Shown: in pieces, positions 31,201 through 41,151 of the stretch
Layout: each line of letters starts with the position of its first letter
How positions within the stretch are numbered: the first letter of the stretch is position 1
Assembly (NCBI GenBank): GCA_963855995.1
Contig: OY979730.1
Location: 9,339,300-9,403,299 of the forward strand
Source: Muricea muricata
Lineage: Eukaryota > Cnidaria > Anthozoa > Malacalcyonacea > Plexauridae
DNA length: 64,000 nucleotides
Direction: 5' to 3'
The notes under the pieces: model-generated
The model's input: the letters and a program-made list of their open reading frames with translations, nothing else
Told to the model about the DNA's origin: nothing
The model's database searches: none
Made by a program: the position numbers and the translations under genes

Positions 31201-31484
31201 CTTGCTTATTCAATATTCCTGGTCTCATTGCTTTCTATACCTTTCTGACGCACTTACCCTGTTCGGAGTGAGTAGTATGAAGTAGTCATAACGGTCATCT
31301 GGGAATAAAAGGTCCGCGGGTTCTTCTGAAGAAACATTTCGGAGAAACTCGCAATTGCTTTCATTTTTCTCTTTGTGAAAGTTCACAGATCTGCAGGACT
31401 TGTTCTCAAACAAGCATTGTATGATACATTCGAGCCCAGTGCGAGCGTGAGTCGCATTGATGAGTGTAGTGTTCAAACGTTGAC
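28228..31484 (-). CDS. Gene A: PAN + stalk + fibrinogen-related secreted protein, first exon missing
   Basis: Minus-strand exons in transcript order: 31258-31484 (PAN-like), 30431-30488 (Ser/Thr/Pro stalk), 29904-29958, 28971-29109 and 28228-28758. Phases fit at each junction, giving 336 codons including the stop. The PAN-like part has the Cys pattern ECIIQC, CRSVNF, CEF. The C-terminal part begins NQALGLFSSC, has SDGVYTLR and EGWTLVMKIDG as in fibrinogen-related domains, then CIGFG, CGN and ends AFGYILVQ. The family is typically secreted and carbohydrate- or matrix-binding; I infer an extracellular role, possibly matrix or recognition. No initiator exon was found: a deletion relative to unit B removed the region where B and C carry the signal-peptide exon. 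It may be a pseudogene or use a distant start. An AATAAA-type signal lies at 28187-28192 (minus strand). Confidence 0.75.
29217..29419. mobile_element. 203-bp hAT-like MITE, copy in unit A
   Basis: Ends CAGTGGCGGATCCAGGGTA and TACGCTAGATCCACCACTG are inverted repeats of about 34 bp. It is flanked by an exact 8-bp duplication GGTAATCT (29209-29216 and 29420-29427). The matching places in units B (about 43289) and C (about 55854) show a single GGTAATCT with no insert. An 8-bp duplication and CAGTGGC-type ends fit the hAT superfamily. Confidence 0.92.
30966..31185. mobile_element. TIR MITE (ATCAAAG..GTTTAGC ends), copy 2
   Basis: Left TATCAAAGGCGTTTAGCTTA and right TAAGCTAAACACCTTTGATC form inverted ends of about 40 bp, about 220 bp apart, in the intron between PAN and stalk exons of gene A. 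Corresponding introns of genes B and C lack it. Confidence 0.65.
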
Positions 31485-32106
31485 CTTTGAATATACATTG
31501 TGAAAAAGATAGAAAGATGCAATAAGTGCTACTTTTCCCTTCTGAGTCTATACCCATGCACTGGTGTAAATATAAACTCAGAGTAACAAACAAAAACAAG
31601 CAATTTTAATCTTCTTCTGCAGTAAACTGTATTGAGTTGTAATCATAACATAAATTGATTTCATGCAGGAAGATTCTTAATCATGTCCTATAATGTTTCC
31701 AAAACCCTGGGGAAAAAATCGATCTTTTTTGTAAACTTTGCCACGTTTAGAAAAAGCATGTAGCTAGCGACCAGCGAGTGATCAAAACAGCACTGTTCAG
31801 AACAGAAGTTCCAGTCGTTTTCGACTCCTTTAAAGTATCGAGTTTTTAAATTTTGACCTTTGTTTGGGCGGTTTTGACATTTTCTAGACTTTTTGAATGA
31901 GCTATTCTGACATGTTATTCGGACGGACGTCCTCACTCCGAAGAGTTAAAAATACTTAAAATGCAATTTAAAGTCTTTTTGATAGTAGATTGGACTCCGT
32001 TAAAAAAGTCAATTCACTCCATCATAAGGGCCATTTTTTAGTCTGGTGACTCAGATAGAGTCAAGTTGCTCTGGCTGAGAGTTTATTAACTCTAGCACAG
32101 CATACA

Positions 32107-33729
32107 ATGACTCCAACGAAAAGACCTCTAGCTGTGAGCTCCGACAACTCTGTGAATTTGTCTCGAGATTTAACAATTACTGACAAGGGAAAGTTCAGAT
32201 GGAGTGGCTCCTTCGAGCATCTAGAAGCTATGATGAATAATGTACTTGATAAACAAATTGTTTGGACTTCGTCTGGCGGTGATTGTAAGAAGATGGAGCT
32301 TGACGATCTATGTGTGAGATGGTATACGAAGAACAAATCTTTAACTATCAACGGAGCGGGAAGCGAAGATCTAAAATCGCAGTTAAGAGCAGTTATATAT
32401 GTGTCGGGATCTGATGCTGCAACAAATCAACAACCATTTGACGCTGATGAGGTCATGGAAAAAGACGATGTGCCGGAATGTGAGAGTACACTGCTTAGTC
32501 ATAGCCCTAAGAGCTCTAATATCCAGAATCTGAATGATTCGGCATTTGTTCTTGAGCTAATTCAGAGTCTTGAACATCGCCTGGAATCTAAGTTTGAAAA
32601 GCTGGCAAACCAAATTAATGAACTAAACTTAGCAAGCTCTCGACAAGTAAATTATGATTGCAGCGATGCATCACAATTAACAGAGCATAACGATTTTTTA
32701 AAGAACGAAAACTCTTCACTAAAAAAGGTAAACGAGAGGCTTGCTGAACAAGTTAATGGCTATAAAATGATAATATCGGACTTGAATGCTAAGATAAAAG
32801 ACTTAGACAACGAGAAGCTCAGCTTAGTTACTGCTATAAAGATCTTACATGAAGAGAATAAATGCCAAGAAACCGGACCATGGAATGAAAGACGAAGCGG
32901 TAACTCCCCTGCGTCAAAAAACAAATCATGCAAAGCAGTACGCTCTACCAATCACTTTGAAGTGCAAACTCAGAATCGTTTCTCTATTTTAAGTGACACC
33001 GATGATGAGGAAGAAGAGACCTTAATTAGCCGAAAGAATTATGAGAGCCGAACTACGCCTGTCACAAAGGACACTGTTATGTTAACAGAAAACCCGATTA
33101 ACAAAAATAGTAACGCTATAGATCACAGATCAGCAGAAATTATTCTTATTGGGGATTCCATCATCAAGCAGATTAACCCACGTAAACTCACAAAGAAAAA
33201 AGTGAATAAATACACGTATCCTGGGAGAACGTCTGGAGAGATCGAAGCGGAACTTGGAACAATCAAAAGCAATTCGACGCCCTCCCACGTAATAATCCAT
33301 GCTGGAACAAACGACATATCAGTTGAGTCTGCTGAGGTATGTGCGAAGAAAATCGAAAGCCTTGTTCTTAAAACTAAATCCAAATTTCCAAGCTCAAAAA
33401 TTGGAGTGTCGGGAATTACGACAAGACAAGATATCGACGTAGGTAAAGGCATTAACCAACTTAACAGGATAATAGAGGATTTGTCCAAAAAACATAACGT
33501 CTCGTTTATTGACAATGGCAACATCAACAGCACATGTTTGAATAACAGTAGACTACATTTAAACGCGAAAGGTTCCGCGTTTTTAGCCACAAACTTTATT
33601 AGATTCCTTAAAGGAGATCAACATATGAGTGTACAAAGACCTCGCAGAAGTTCGGCAGAGGATTTTCATACAATAGCAAATCAACTACTGATGACATTAC
33701 TGGCAGGGACCTCTCGAACACCACGATAA
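32107..33729 (+). CDS. LINE ORF1: coiled coil plus SGNH-type esterase domain
   Basis: 540 codons if read from the ATG at 32107; only residues from about 7 on are element sequence, since the insert begins at 32124. The first internal Met is near residue 42. An N-terminal block of about 100 residues (RWSGSFEHLE, LCVRWYTKN) is followed by a probable coiled coil (about 145-250), an acidic linker, and an SGNH hydrolase-like domain (343-500). Visible blocks are ILIGDS (347-351), IIHAGTND (397-403) and LHLNAKG (483-489), supplying Ser, Gly, Asn and His. ORF1 proteins with such a domain are known in CR1/L2-type LINEs and act in RNA-particle formation; the target of the esterase is unsettled. Confidence 0.85.
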   Translation: MTPTKRPLAVSSDNSVNLSRDLTITDKGKFRWSGSFEHLEAMMNNVLDKQIVWTSSGGDCKKMELDDLCVRWYTKNKSLTINGAGSEDLKSQLRAVIYVSGSDAATNQQPFDADEVMEKDDVPECESTLLSHSPKSSNIQNLNDSAFVLELIQSLEHRLESKFEKLANQINELNLASSRQVNYDCSDASQLTEHNDFLKNENSSLKKVNERLAEQVNGYKMIISDLNAKIKDLDNEKLSLVTAIKILHEENKCQETGPWNERRSGNSPASKNKSCKAVRSTNHFEVQTQNRFSILSDTDDEEEETLISRKNYESRTTPVTKDTVMLTENPINKNSNAIDHRSAEIILIGDSIIKQINPRKLTKKKVNKYTYPGRTSGEIEAELGTIKSNSTPSHVIIHAGTNDISVESAEVCAKKIESLVLKTKSKFPSSKIGVSGITTRQDIDVGKGINQLNRIIEDLSKKHNVSFIDNGNINSTCLNNSRLHLNAKGSAFLATNFIRFLKGDQHMSVQRPRRSSAEDFHTIANQLLMTLLAGTSRTPR

Positions 33730-33860
33730 CAAGCTGCGATTCTGATTATGATGATCTGAATCTCTCATTGGGGTGTGATCCGGATTTAGGACCTCGATGC
33801 GACAAAATAAGTAATAAGCAAGATAACTTAATCTTAAATAACTTAAAACACTCTAAAGGT

Positions 33861-36704
33861 ATGAGGATTGCATGCTTGAATATTAATAGTCTTCCAAAGC
33901 ACATTGATGAGCTTAGAATATTAATGCAGAATAACCCATTAGATATCTTAGCAATTAACGAAACCAAAATTGATGATTCATTCTCAGAGGATGAAGTCAG
34001 TCTTGCCGGATATCACATAATTCGAAAAGACCGCAATAGACATGGAGGGGGTGTACTTTTGTATGTCCTTGGGGCTATACCCTGTACGGAACGAAATGAC
34101 TTGCTAACAGGTTCTCTGGAGATCATTTGTGTGGAGATTACCAGACCATGTAGTAAGCCATTTCTTGTAAGTACATGGTATAGACCCCCAAACTCGAATC
34201 TTCAGGTTTTCGATGAGTTTGAAATTTTTCTTAGGAAATGTGATTTAGAGAACAAAGAACTTATACTTTTAGGGGATTTAAACTGTGATATAAGTAAATC
34301 TCCGCCGGATGCATACACGCGCAGGCTAAAATTTCTATTATCTCTGTATCAATTTGATCAGTTAATTAATGAGCCCACAAGGGTAACGCAAGCGTCAGCA
34401 ACCCTGATCGATTTGTTAATCTCGAATGAGAAACAAAACATTGCAAAAGCAGGAGTTATTCATCTCGGCTTATCTGACCATAGTTTAATATTTGCTGTTA
34501 GAAAACATTGTGCATCTAGTCCCCGACAAAAAGTGAGGTATGATCGAAACTTTAAGAATTTTAACGCAACCGACTTTCTTAACGATCTGTCACAAGTCCC
34601 GTGGGAAAATGTTACCCTGCATGATGATCCAAATATTTGTTATCGCGTATGGCAGTCTTATTTCCTACAGGTATTGGATATGCATGCCCCATTAAGGCGA
34701 ATAAGGGTTCGAAGTAATTCTCACCCTTGGGTCACGTCTGATATTAAGAAGTTAATGCGGGAGAGAGAATTTCATAAAAAGAGGGCTGTAAAAAATAGAT
34801 CTCATATGCACTGGGTAAGATATAAAGAAATACGTAATAAAGTTAATGCAGAACTCTATAAGGCAAAACGGGACTTTTTTTGCAAAAAAATTAATGATTG
34901 TGCCCAGGCTAAAGATCCTAAGCAAAGCTGGAAGTTAATAAACGAGCTCCTAGGAAAAAATAACAAAGCAAATAATATTGCCCAACTGAAAATTGATAAT
35001 ACTATTATTACAGACGACAGGATGATAGCTGAGTCCTTTAATGATTACTTCGTAAATATTGGAGCTAAACTAGCCAATGAAATCGAGAACAATACCCCTG
35101 ACCCAGTTTTATCTCATAATGTCATTAATAGGCCAGATATCCAATTTAAGTTCTCTGAAATTAACCCAAATGAAGTATTTCTCCAATTGAGTAAACTCAA
35201 TTCATCAAAATCTACAGGAGTTGATAACATTCCTGCTAGAGTACTTAAACTTTCAGCTGAAATAATAACCCCATCTTTAACGTGGATATTTAACTTCTCT
35301 ATTAAAACTGGAATTTATGTTGATGAATGGAAAAAGGCTTGGGTATTACCGATTTTTAAATCCGATGATAGACAAAAATGCGAGAATTACCGTCCAATAT
35401 CGATTTTACCTATTACAAGTAAAATCTTTGAGCGTTCTGTGTTCAACCAACTATACAATTTTCTAAATGAAAACTCTCTGCTGTCTAAATATCAATTTGG
35501 CTTTCGGCCAAAGAACTCAACTCTGTCAGCACTAATACAAATGTGTGATGCCTGGCATGCAAGTATGGATTGTGGCGATGTGAGTGCCGTAGTTTTTCTT
35601 GATATTCGGAAAGCATTTGATTCAATTAGTCATAATATTTTACTACGCAAAATGGAAGAACAATTTGGAGTTTCAAATGTTGAATTAAAATGGTTTGCAT
35701 CTTACATTTCTAATAGGGAACAGACGTGTTTTGTCAATGGCACGATGTCAACATCTAAAAAAATAGTCTGTGGAGTTCCCCAGGGATCTATTTTGGGACC
35801 TTTACTGTTTTTACTTTATATCAATGATCTCCCCGACAGCCTTCATGACACAACCCCATGCTTGTATGCTGATGATACTCAGATATTTGCATCTGCTAAG
35901 GACTCTGAGGAACTTACCTCCAATTTGAATAATGATTTAAATAACATTAATCACTGGCTAATAAGTAACAAATTGCAGCATCACTCTTCTAAAACCAAGT
36001 ATATGTACGTGGCATCAAAACATAATCTTAATAAGATCAACGACGATACCCCTGTAATGTTAAATGGCCAACCGATTCCCAGAATACACTCAATCCCTTG
36101 TCTGGGTGTTACACTTGATGAAACACTCAGTTGGGAAGAACATATTGAAGCAATTTGTAAAAAGGTCGGTGCAGGTATAGGAATGTTAAAACGCATTAAG
36201 CCCTTTGTCCCAGCACAGATGTTACAACCAATTTACAGTGCTTTGATACAACCTTATTTTGATTACTGCTCTCCCCTTTGGGATACTTGTAACAAGACAT
36301 TAAAAGATAAATTACAAAAGTATCAAAATAGAGCAGCGAGAATTATTGCCGGCGCTAGCTATGAGATCAGGTCTGCTGACGTACTTCAAGCCCTTGAATG
36401 GGAAGACTTAGAATCCAGAAGAATTATAACCAAAGCCATTTTAATGTATAAAATTTTGAACGACTATAGTGCTCCGAATTTGAAAAAGTTATTTAAGAGA
36501 AGGAATTCCTTACAAACTTCTTACGCCCTCAGAAATTCTCAAAATGATTTAGACCTACCAAAGCCTAGACGTGAATTCCTTAAAAAAAGCTTCAAGTATA
36601 GTGGTTCTAGACTCTGGAACAATCTCTCGCTTGAAGCTAAGGAAGCTCAATCAATTTGCTTGTTCAAAGACTTTGTAAGATCAACTAATAATCTGTTAGA
36701 TTGA
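33861..36704 (+). CDS. LINE ORF2: endonuclease and reverse transcriptase
   Basis: The frame is open from at least 33768; the first ATG is 33861, immediately at the endonuclease start (MRIACLNINS). Numbering from 33768: an exonuclease-endonuclease-phosphatase domain at 32-250 with LNINS, INETK, GDLN (169-172) and SDHS (236-239); reverse transcriptase at about 525-780 with FLDIRKAFD (610-618), GVPQGS (669-674) and YADD (700-703); then thumb and C-terminal region with QNRAARI. All catalytic residues are present. ORF1 ends at 33729, so ORF2 is probably reached by reinitiation or readthrough after a 131-nt gap. Confidence 0.93.
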   Translation: MRIACLNINSLPKHIDELRILMQNNPLDILAINETKIDDSFSEDEVSLAGYHIIRKDRNRHGGGVLLYVLGAIPCTERNDLLTGSLEIICVEITRPCSKPFLVSTWYRPPNSNLQVFDEFEIFLRKCDLENKELILLGDLNCDISKSPPDAYTRRLKFLLSLYQFDQLINEPTRVTQASATLIDLLISNEKQNIAKAGVIHLGLSDHSLIFAVRKHCASSPRQKVRYDRNFKNFNATDFLNDLSQVPWENVTLHDDPNICYRVWQSYFLQVLDMHAPLRRIRVRSNSHPWVTSDIKKLMREREFHKKRAVKNRSHMHWVRYKEIRNKVNAELYKAKRDFFCKKINDCAQAKDPKQSWKLINELLGKNNKANNIAQLKIDNTIITDDRMIAESFNDYFVNIGAKLANEIENNTPDPVLSHNVINRPDIQFKFSEINPNEVFLQLSKLNSSKSTGVDNIPARVLKLSAEIITPSLTWIFNFSIKTGIYVDEWKKAWVLPIFKSDDRQKCENYRPISILPITSKIFERSVFNQLYNFLNENSLLSKYQFGFRPKNSTLSALIQMCDAWHASMDCGDVSAVVFLDIRKAFDSISHNILLRKMEEQFGVSNVELKWFASYISNREQTCFVNGTMSTSKKIVCGVPQGSILGPLLFLLYINDLPDSLHDTTPCLYADDTQIFASAKDSEELTSNLNNDLNNINHWLISNKLQHHSSKTKYMYVASKHNLNKINDDTPVMLNGQPIPRIHSIPCLGVTLDETLSWEEHIEAICKKVGAGIGMLKRIKPFVPAQMLQPIYSALIQPYFDYCSPLWDTCNKTLKDKLQKYQNRAARIIAGASYEIRSADVLQALEWEDLESRRIITKAILMYKILNDYSAPNLKKLFKRRNSLQTSYALRNSQNDLDLPKPRREFLKKSFKYSGSRLWNNLSLEAKEAQSICLFKDFVRSTNNLLD

Positions 36705-36843
36705 ATAAATCCTTATTGTAACTATTAATATTTAGCCGGATCACACCAACTTTTTGTAAATATGCATGCTATTTATTTTTTCTTCTTTCTTTCCTTTTCT
36801 GTCCTTTTGTAAATATCTTCCTTGATTCTTTTTTTAATTGTTT

Positions 36844-36889
36844 GACGCCCCTTGTGGAAACCAACTATTTTGTTGACAAGGCTAGCGTC
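36844..36889 (+). repeat. LINE 3' terminal hairpin
   Basis: GACGC with CTTGT pairs with ACAAG and GCGTC around a loop, 35 nt before the ACAT tail (36904-36924). CR1/L2-type elements often end with a stem-loop plus a short tandem repeat, recognised by their own reverse transcriptase. Confidence 0.7.
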
Positions 36890-36924
36890 AGTAAATAAAG
36901 TTTTACATACATACATACATACAT

Positions 36925-39900
36925 GTATTTCTGCTTGTTGGGTCTTTGTTCGAGTTGTTGAACTCTTTCAGGCTAGGAGTCTTAACTAAGACTCCTTAAA
37001 GACTCTACAAGATTTGTTAATATGTCATTTGACCCCACATTGGGATCGTAACCATCATTCTGACGAAATGGAGGTTTCTAAAGGGGTAAAATGGGAGCTG
37101 AAAATTGCCTATCTTTTTGCTGGGATAATAGGAATCTATGAACTGAGGCCGGGATTCATTGGCCAAAAAACAATCGAAAATTGGAATGGAATCAAGATTT
37201 GAGCAAGACAGCCACTAGGACTATGGGATTTGTGCATTTAGACTCTGAGATTTTGTCAAAATTTGGGCTGGGAAGTGGAAATAGGACCCCTTCATTCAGG
37301 ACCTTGAAAATGACTCGAGTAAAAATTATCCTTTGAGTAAAGGGTGGGGAATGACTATTCGAGGATCAAAACGCCCCTTATTGACTCTTGTTGTCCAACA
37401 GTGATGTCCCGGGCAAAACCAACGGGCACTATGATTGGCTTCTTTTACCTACATAGCATAATTGTACTTTTTCACAACCAACCTGTTTTTGGCCCATTAT
37501 AACAAAAGTCAATCTGTTCCGCTTGATGAAGATTTAAATATATCAGGTACAGGAGACTGAATCTCAAAATTATGGAAGCGAAACCGCCACAAAACTTAGA
37601 TCGGATTTTTTTGGGTCTGCTCCTTCGAGGAGTTGGCATGTTGGTGATGCTTGTTGGTCTGTTGCCTTTACAGGCCGAATAGTTGAGGAATCGTTCAACG
37701 AAAATTGAATTCTGCTAGGCTTAGACGACGTTTTCAATTCCGGATCTTTGGAAGACTTGGAACTTCGTCCCTTTACAGGCGTACTCTAACTTAATATGAT
37801 CTGGCAATCTGCATGTAAAGTGTTCACCTGCGCTAATGGCCACAAATGCGTTTGTGTGAAATGCACAGCTAAGTGTTTGTTTGTTAATTTGCTATGGGCT
37901 GATGCCTCTTATCCTGAAGTTCTAAATTAAAACTTTCGCAGAGTTGACAAAAGCTTCATTGTTTTTTTCTTTAACATGAATTATAGACTCATCAGACCAA
38001 ATAATTCTTTTTTTCGTCAGTTTTTAATTTTCCCGTAATAACCTTCTTCATCCTAAAAGCAGGCGGTGGTATTTGAGTTTTCCGGGGGAAATGCGGGGTT
38101 GAAGGTTATCACGGAAAATAATCACCGGTTACTGGGTTATTACGGAAAATAATAGCCGGCTACTGAAGGTTATCACGGAAAATAATAACCGGTTACTGGG
38201 TGATTACGGAAAATAATAGCCGGCTACTGGGTTATTACGGAAAATAATAACCTCAGAAAACTTTACGTTCAAAATCAGCTTATTACAACAAAACTCGCTC
38301 AACGTACACTTCAACTCTTTCAAATCTTAATTGCCCACGTATTATACACAGCTTCAAATGAAGAAAGTATCCAGTACATAGACTATATCGTTATGAAAAG
38401 CAAATCAAGCCATGCAGTGAGTTCTAACTTCAAAAAGTGATATCGAATCATTGAGCTGGGCCGGCGACATGTACTGTAAAGTCATCGGAAAACAGCGAAT
38501 ACACTTTAAGCCATGCCCATAGTCACTCTATTTGAACGCCAAGCTTCGAAGTCCTTAACGCCCATTCGTCTTCGTAACGAGTTGCTAAAGGAACAGACTG
38601 TATAATAATTCGTTTGTCAATCTAAGCCAATCAAATCTGTCCTCAATTTAATATAAACATCGTCACCTAATACAACATCACTTTCTGCTATTTCTGAGTT
38701 ATCAGATAAAGATAAAGTTCTTCATCATTGTCGTCCATGACCGGCCGCACACTATTAGGACAAGATTTACGCGATCTAGCTTTGCATGAACGCCTATTTT
38801 ACATGAATTCATGAAGCGTTGGCTTGACAAGAACAACAGAATTAATTTTCCTTTACAAATACAACAATACATAGTGTCTCATAAAAGGCAAGCCATTGAA
38901 ATTAAACCTATTCAATATATAGTTCCCCAGTTCATAAAAGATTTATGATAAACAATTAACGAAACGCACTGTAGAAAAAATACTGAGAAAACCTCCGAAA
39001 AATAAAAGGATATGATCTCATGAGCATATAAACAAGTTAAAGCCCTCGGGTATCGGTTTTTAATTAACTGTAACACAGGATGACTAGTTCCAGTTCTGCA
39101 ACGTGACCCAACTCGATGTCGTGCCCAGGCATGAGAACCTGGTACCGAGTGAATAGATTTTAGACTCTTAGTTATTGAGCTTTGGGCGGGATATGCGATT
39201 GAATGCCCTTGAACTTGTTTGTGCAGCAAACCTTGTTATTCATTTACTGTGCTTAAGTTAATTGCATGTTAATTTAGTTTCGACGCGCTGTGCCAGCAGC
39301 TAAATACACCATTTATGGCTGAAAAAATGATTGAATTACGCAAGTTGCGTTTTACCAAATTCAATTTAATCGAAATTTTTAAGGATTAAGTGTCAGACAA
39401 TTGCTTACAAGCAAGAACATCTCTTTTCTTTTGATAAAAAGTATAATTGCGAAATACAACGATTTTGCCATCCATAAAATGGGTTTCCGTGTTTCTCGTA
39501 AAAAAGCGACAAATTTATTATTGTAGCTATTATTGCATCAATTGAAAGAAACGTCCTCTGAATGTGATTAGCACGCAGTTCTTATGCAAAAAGGGTAATA
39601 ATAAGTCAATGCTATGCCGAAAATCGTGGGTTTTCTCCGACAGGGAAAGTTCTAGGGTTTCTGGGTTGGTTAGGTAATGCGTACGTGCTCACAGTTATTA
39701 CACTGGCCGTTAATGTCTTTCATAAAATGTCGCTATAATATATATCGATGTCGATATGGATTTCAGGAAATCGACTGAACTCGATTAATTAATTTCAGTA
39801 ATATAATTCTCAGAATTTATTTTTTCATGTAGATTACCGCTTTTCTGCGCGGGCTCAAGTCAAAATGGCCGCCTTTCCAGAAGTGGGAAACGAGAAAACC

Positions 39901-40984
39901 TGAGTTGTATTTATCTAAAATGCATCTTTTTAATGCAAAGTCCGCCCATCTGTTTGCTGTCCCATTACTTCAGTGTCGCGTGTTCCATGTGGCAAGAAGA
40001 ATTAAATTAATCAGGTATTACAAGTATATATTGTTGCTCATAACTTCTGTTTCTTATAAATTCTGTTGTAAAAGCTTACCTAGGCCTGACGGCTGACGAG
40101 CTCATGAGAAAACAATATTTTAACGGGACAATGATCTGTTTCCAAGATAGAAACCTAAACCTATAGGTAATATTGTAGTTATTGTTCTGGTGTAACAAGC
40201 GAAATAAGTAAATCATTACATAGTTTTATCAATTATAATTAAATCAGTTACAATTATACCTGCATTATTTATGGCTAACAATTCAGTCTAAATTCAGTTT
40301 TGTATAATGTAACCTATTGAGATGCCCACAAGTTTCATTCACGTGACACGTTTACCGCTTGGTGGTCAACTGGAAATGAAGCACAGTTATCGCATTGACT
40401 AAAGCATTACTCATATAGGTATTGACGTTATGTTTGGTTGTACGTATGTACAGTTTGATGAAATTTGCTCGCTTCCACAATACACAAAGTGGCAACATGT
40501 GTGAAGTTGACCACCAAGCGTTGTCCATGTAAAAGTATTGAGAGAAACCCACCTATATATAACCTCCTTGAATAAAGTTGAATAAAGTTATAATTATTAT
40601 GATAGCATCATAGTTATTTTCTGATTATATGATTGTACACCGTCCATTCATAATTAAGAAATAGTCAATGCAAACTATCACTAAACTAATTGCGTGCATG
40701 CACGATCCTACGCTTTCTGTGCATCATATAACTGCTATACGTAATTAATGTATTTTAGTGCATTTGAATTACAATTACAATATGATAAATGTAATTATCA
40801 TACAATGTTTATGCAATGTCAATTTTGATTGGTTGATAGCCTGCAGAAAATTCTCAATATTACGTCACCTGCAACGACATTGAAAATTGTCTGCACTCTG
40901 CAGGGACCGTAATGGCGTCTTCGTCGAGATTCGCAACTATTTCTAAATTGTACAATAAAACAATTATTGAATTCGGCTTTCGCA
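36925..40984. other. Gene-free part of unit A
   Basis: No convincing exon. 36925-37970 parallels 49902-50950 in unit B, and 38890-40100 parallels 52030-52990. It holds a minisatellite (38099-38253). Open frames here are short and start without recognisable domains. Confidence 0.65.
38099..38253 (+). repeat. Minisatellite, about 31-bp unit, five copies
   Basis: Unit GGTTATTACGGAAAATAATA plus GCCGGCTACTG, alternating with versions reading ATCACGG and ACCGGTTACTG. Absent from the parallel part of unit B. Confidence 0.88.
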
Positions 40985-41081
40985 TGGTATCAAGATTTAT
41001 CCAGACCTCGGTCAAAGTTATCTGCCTCGGCTTCGCTTCGGCAGATAACTTTGACCTCGGTCTGGATAAATCTTGATACCA
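40985..41081. repeat. Hairpin MITE with TCGGCTTCGCTTC loop
   Basis: TGGTATCAAGATTTATCCAG and CTGGATAAATCTTGATACCA are perfect inverted arms. An inner pair, TCAAAGTTATCTGCC and GGCAGATAACTTTGA, continues the stem. It lies just 3' of gene B. Confidence 0.85.
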
Positions 41082-41151
41082 CGCTCACCTTCATCCAAAA
41101 ATTGTTAATTAACAAACGTACGGTTAGTTCGTAGAAGTTTTTGCTACAGTG

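Larger units (their letters stand above)
32124..36924 (+). mobile_element. CR1/L2-type LINE with intact ORF1 and ORF2
   Basis: Boundaries come from comparison with unit B, where the same flanks are continuous at 49898/49899. The insert starts right after CCAACGAAAAG and ends in a short ACAT repeat. It carries ORF1 with an esterase-like domain, ORF2 with endonuclease and reverse transcriptase, a 3' hairpin and no long target duplication, which together fit the CR1/L2 group. Both frames are uninterrupted, so the insertion is young. The 5' end may be truncated, because no ATG of its own precedes the ORF1 reading. Confidence 0.88.

Noticed and set aside
31485..31599. Hydrophobic leader (LFVTLSLYLHQC) ahead of the gene A PAN exon as a signal peptide
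   Set aside because: The frame opens with TTG, has no ATG ahead of the hydrophobic stretch, and in genes B and C the matching sequence before the PAN exon is intron ending in caaag.
33123..33590. 155-codon minus-strand ORF
   Set aside because: It lies wholly antisense to the esterase-like domain of LINE ORF1 and is a shadow frame.
38099..38253. CRISPR-like array of direct repeats
   Set aside because: Units are contiguous with no unique spacers, in an animal genome; it is a minisatellite.
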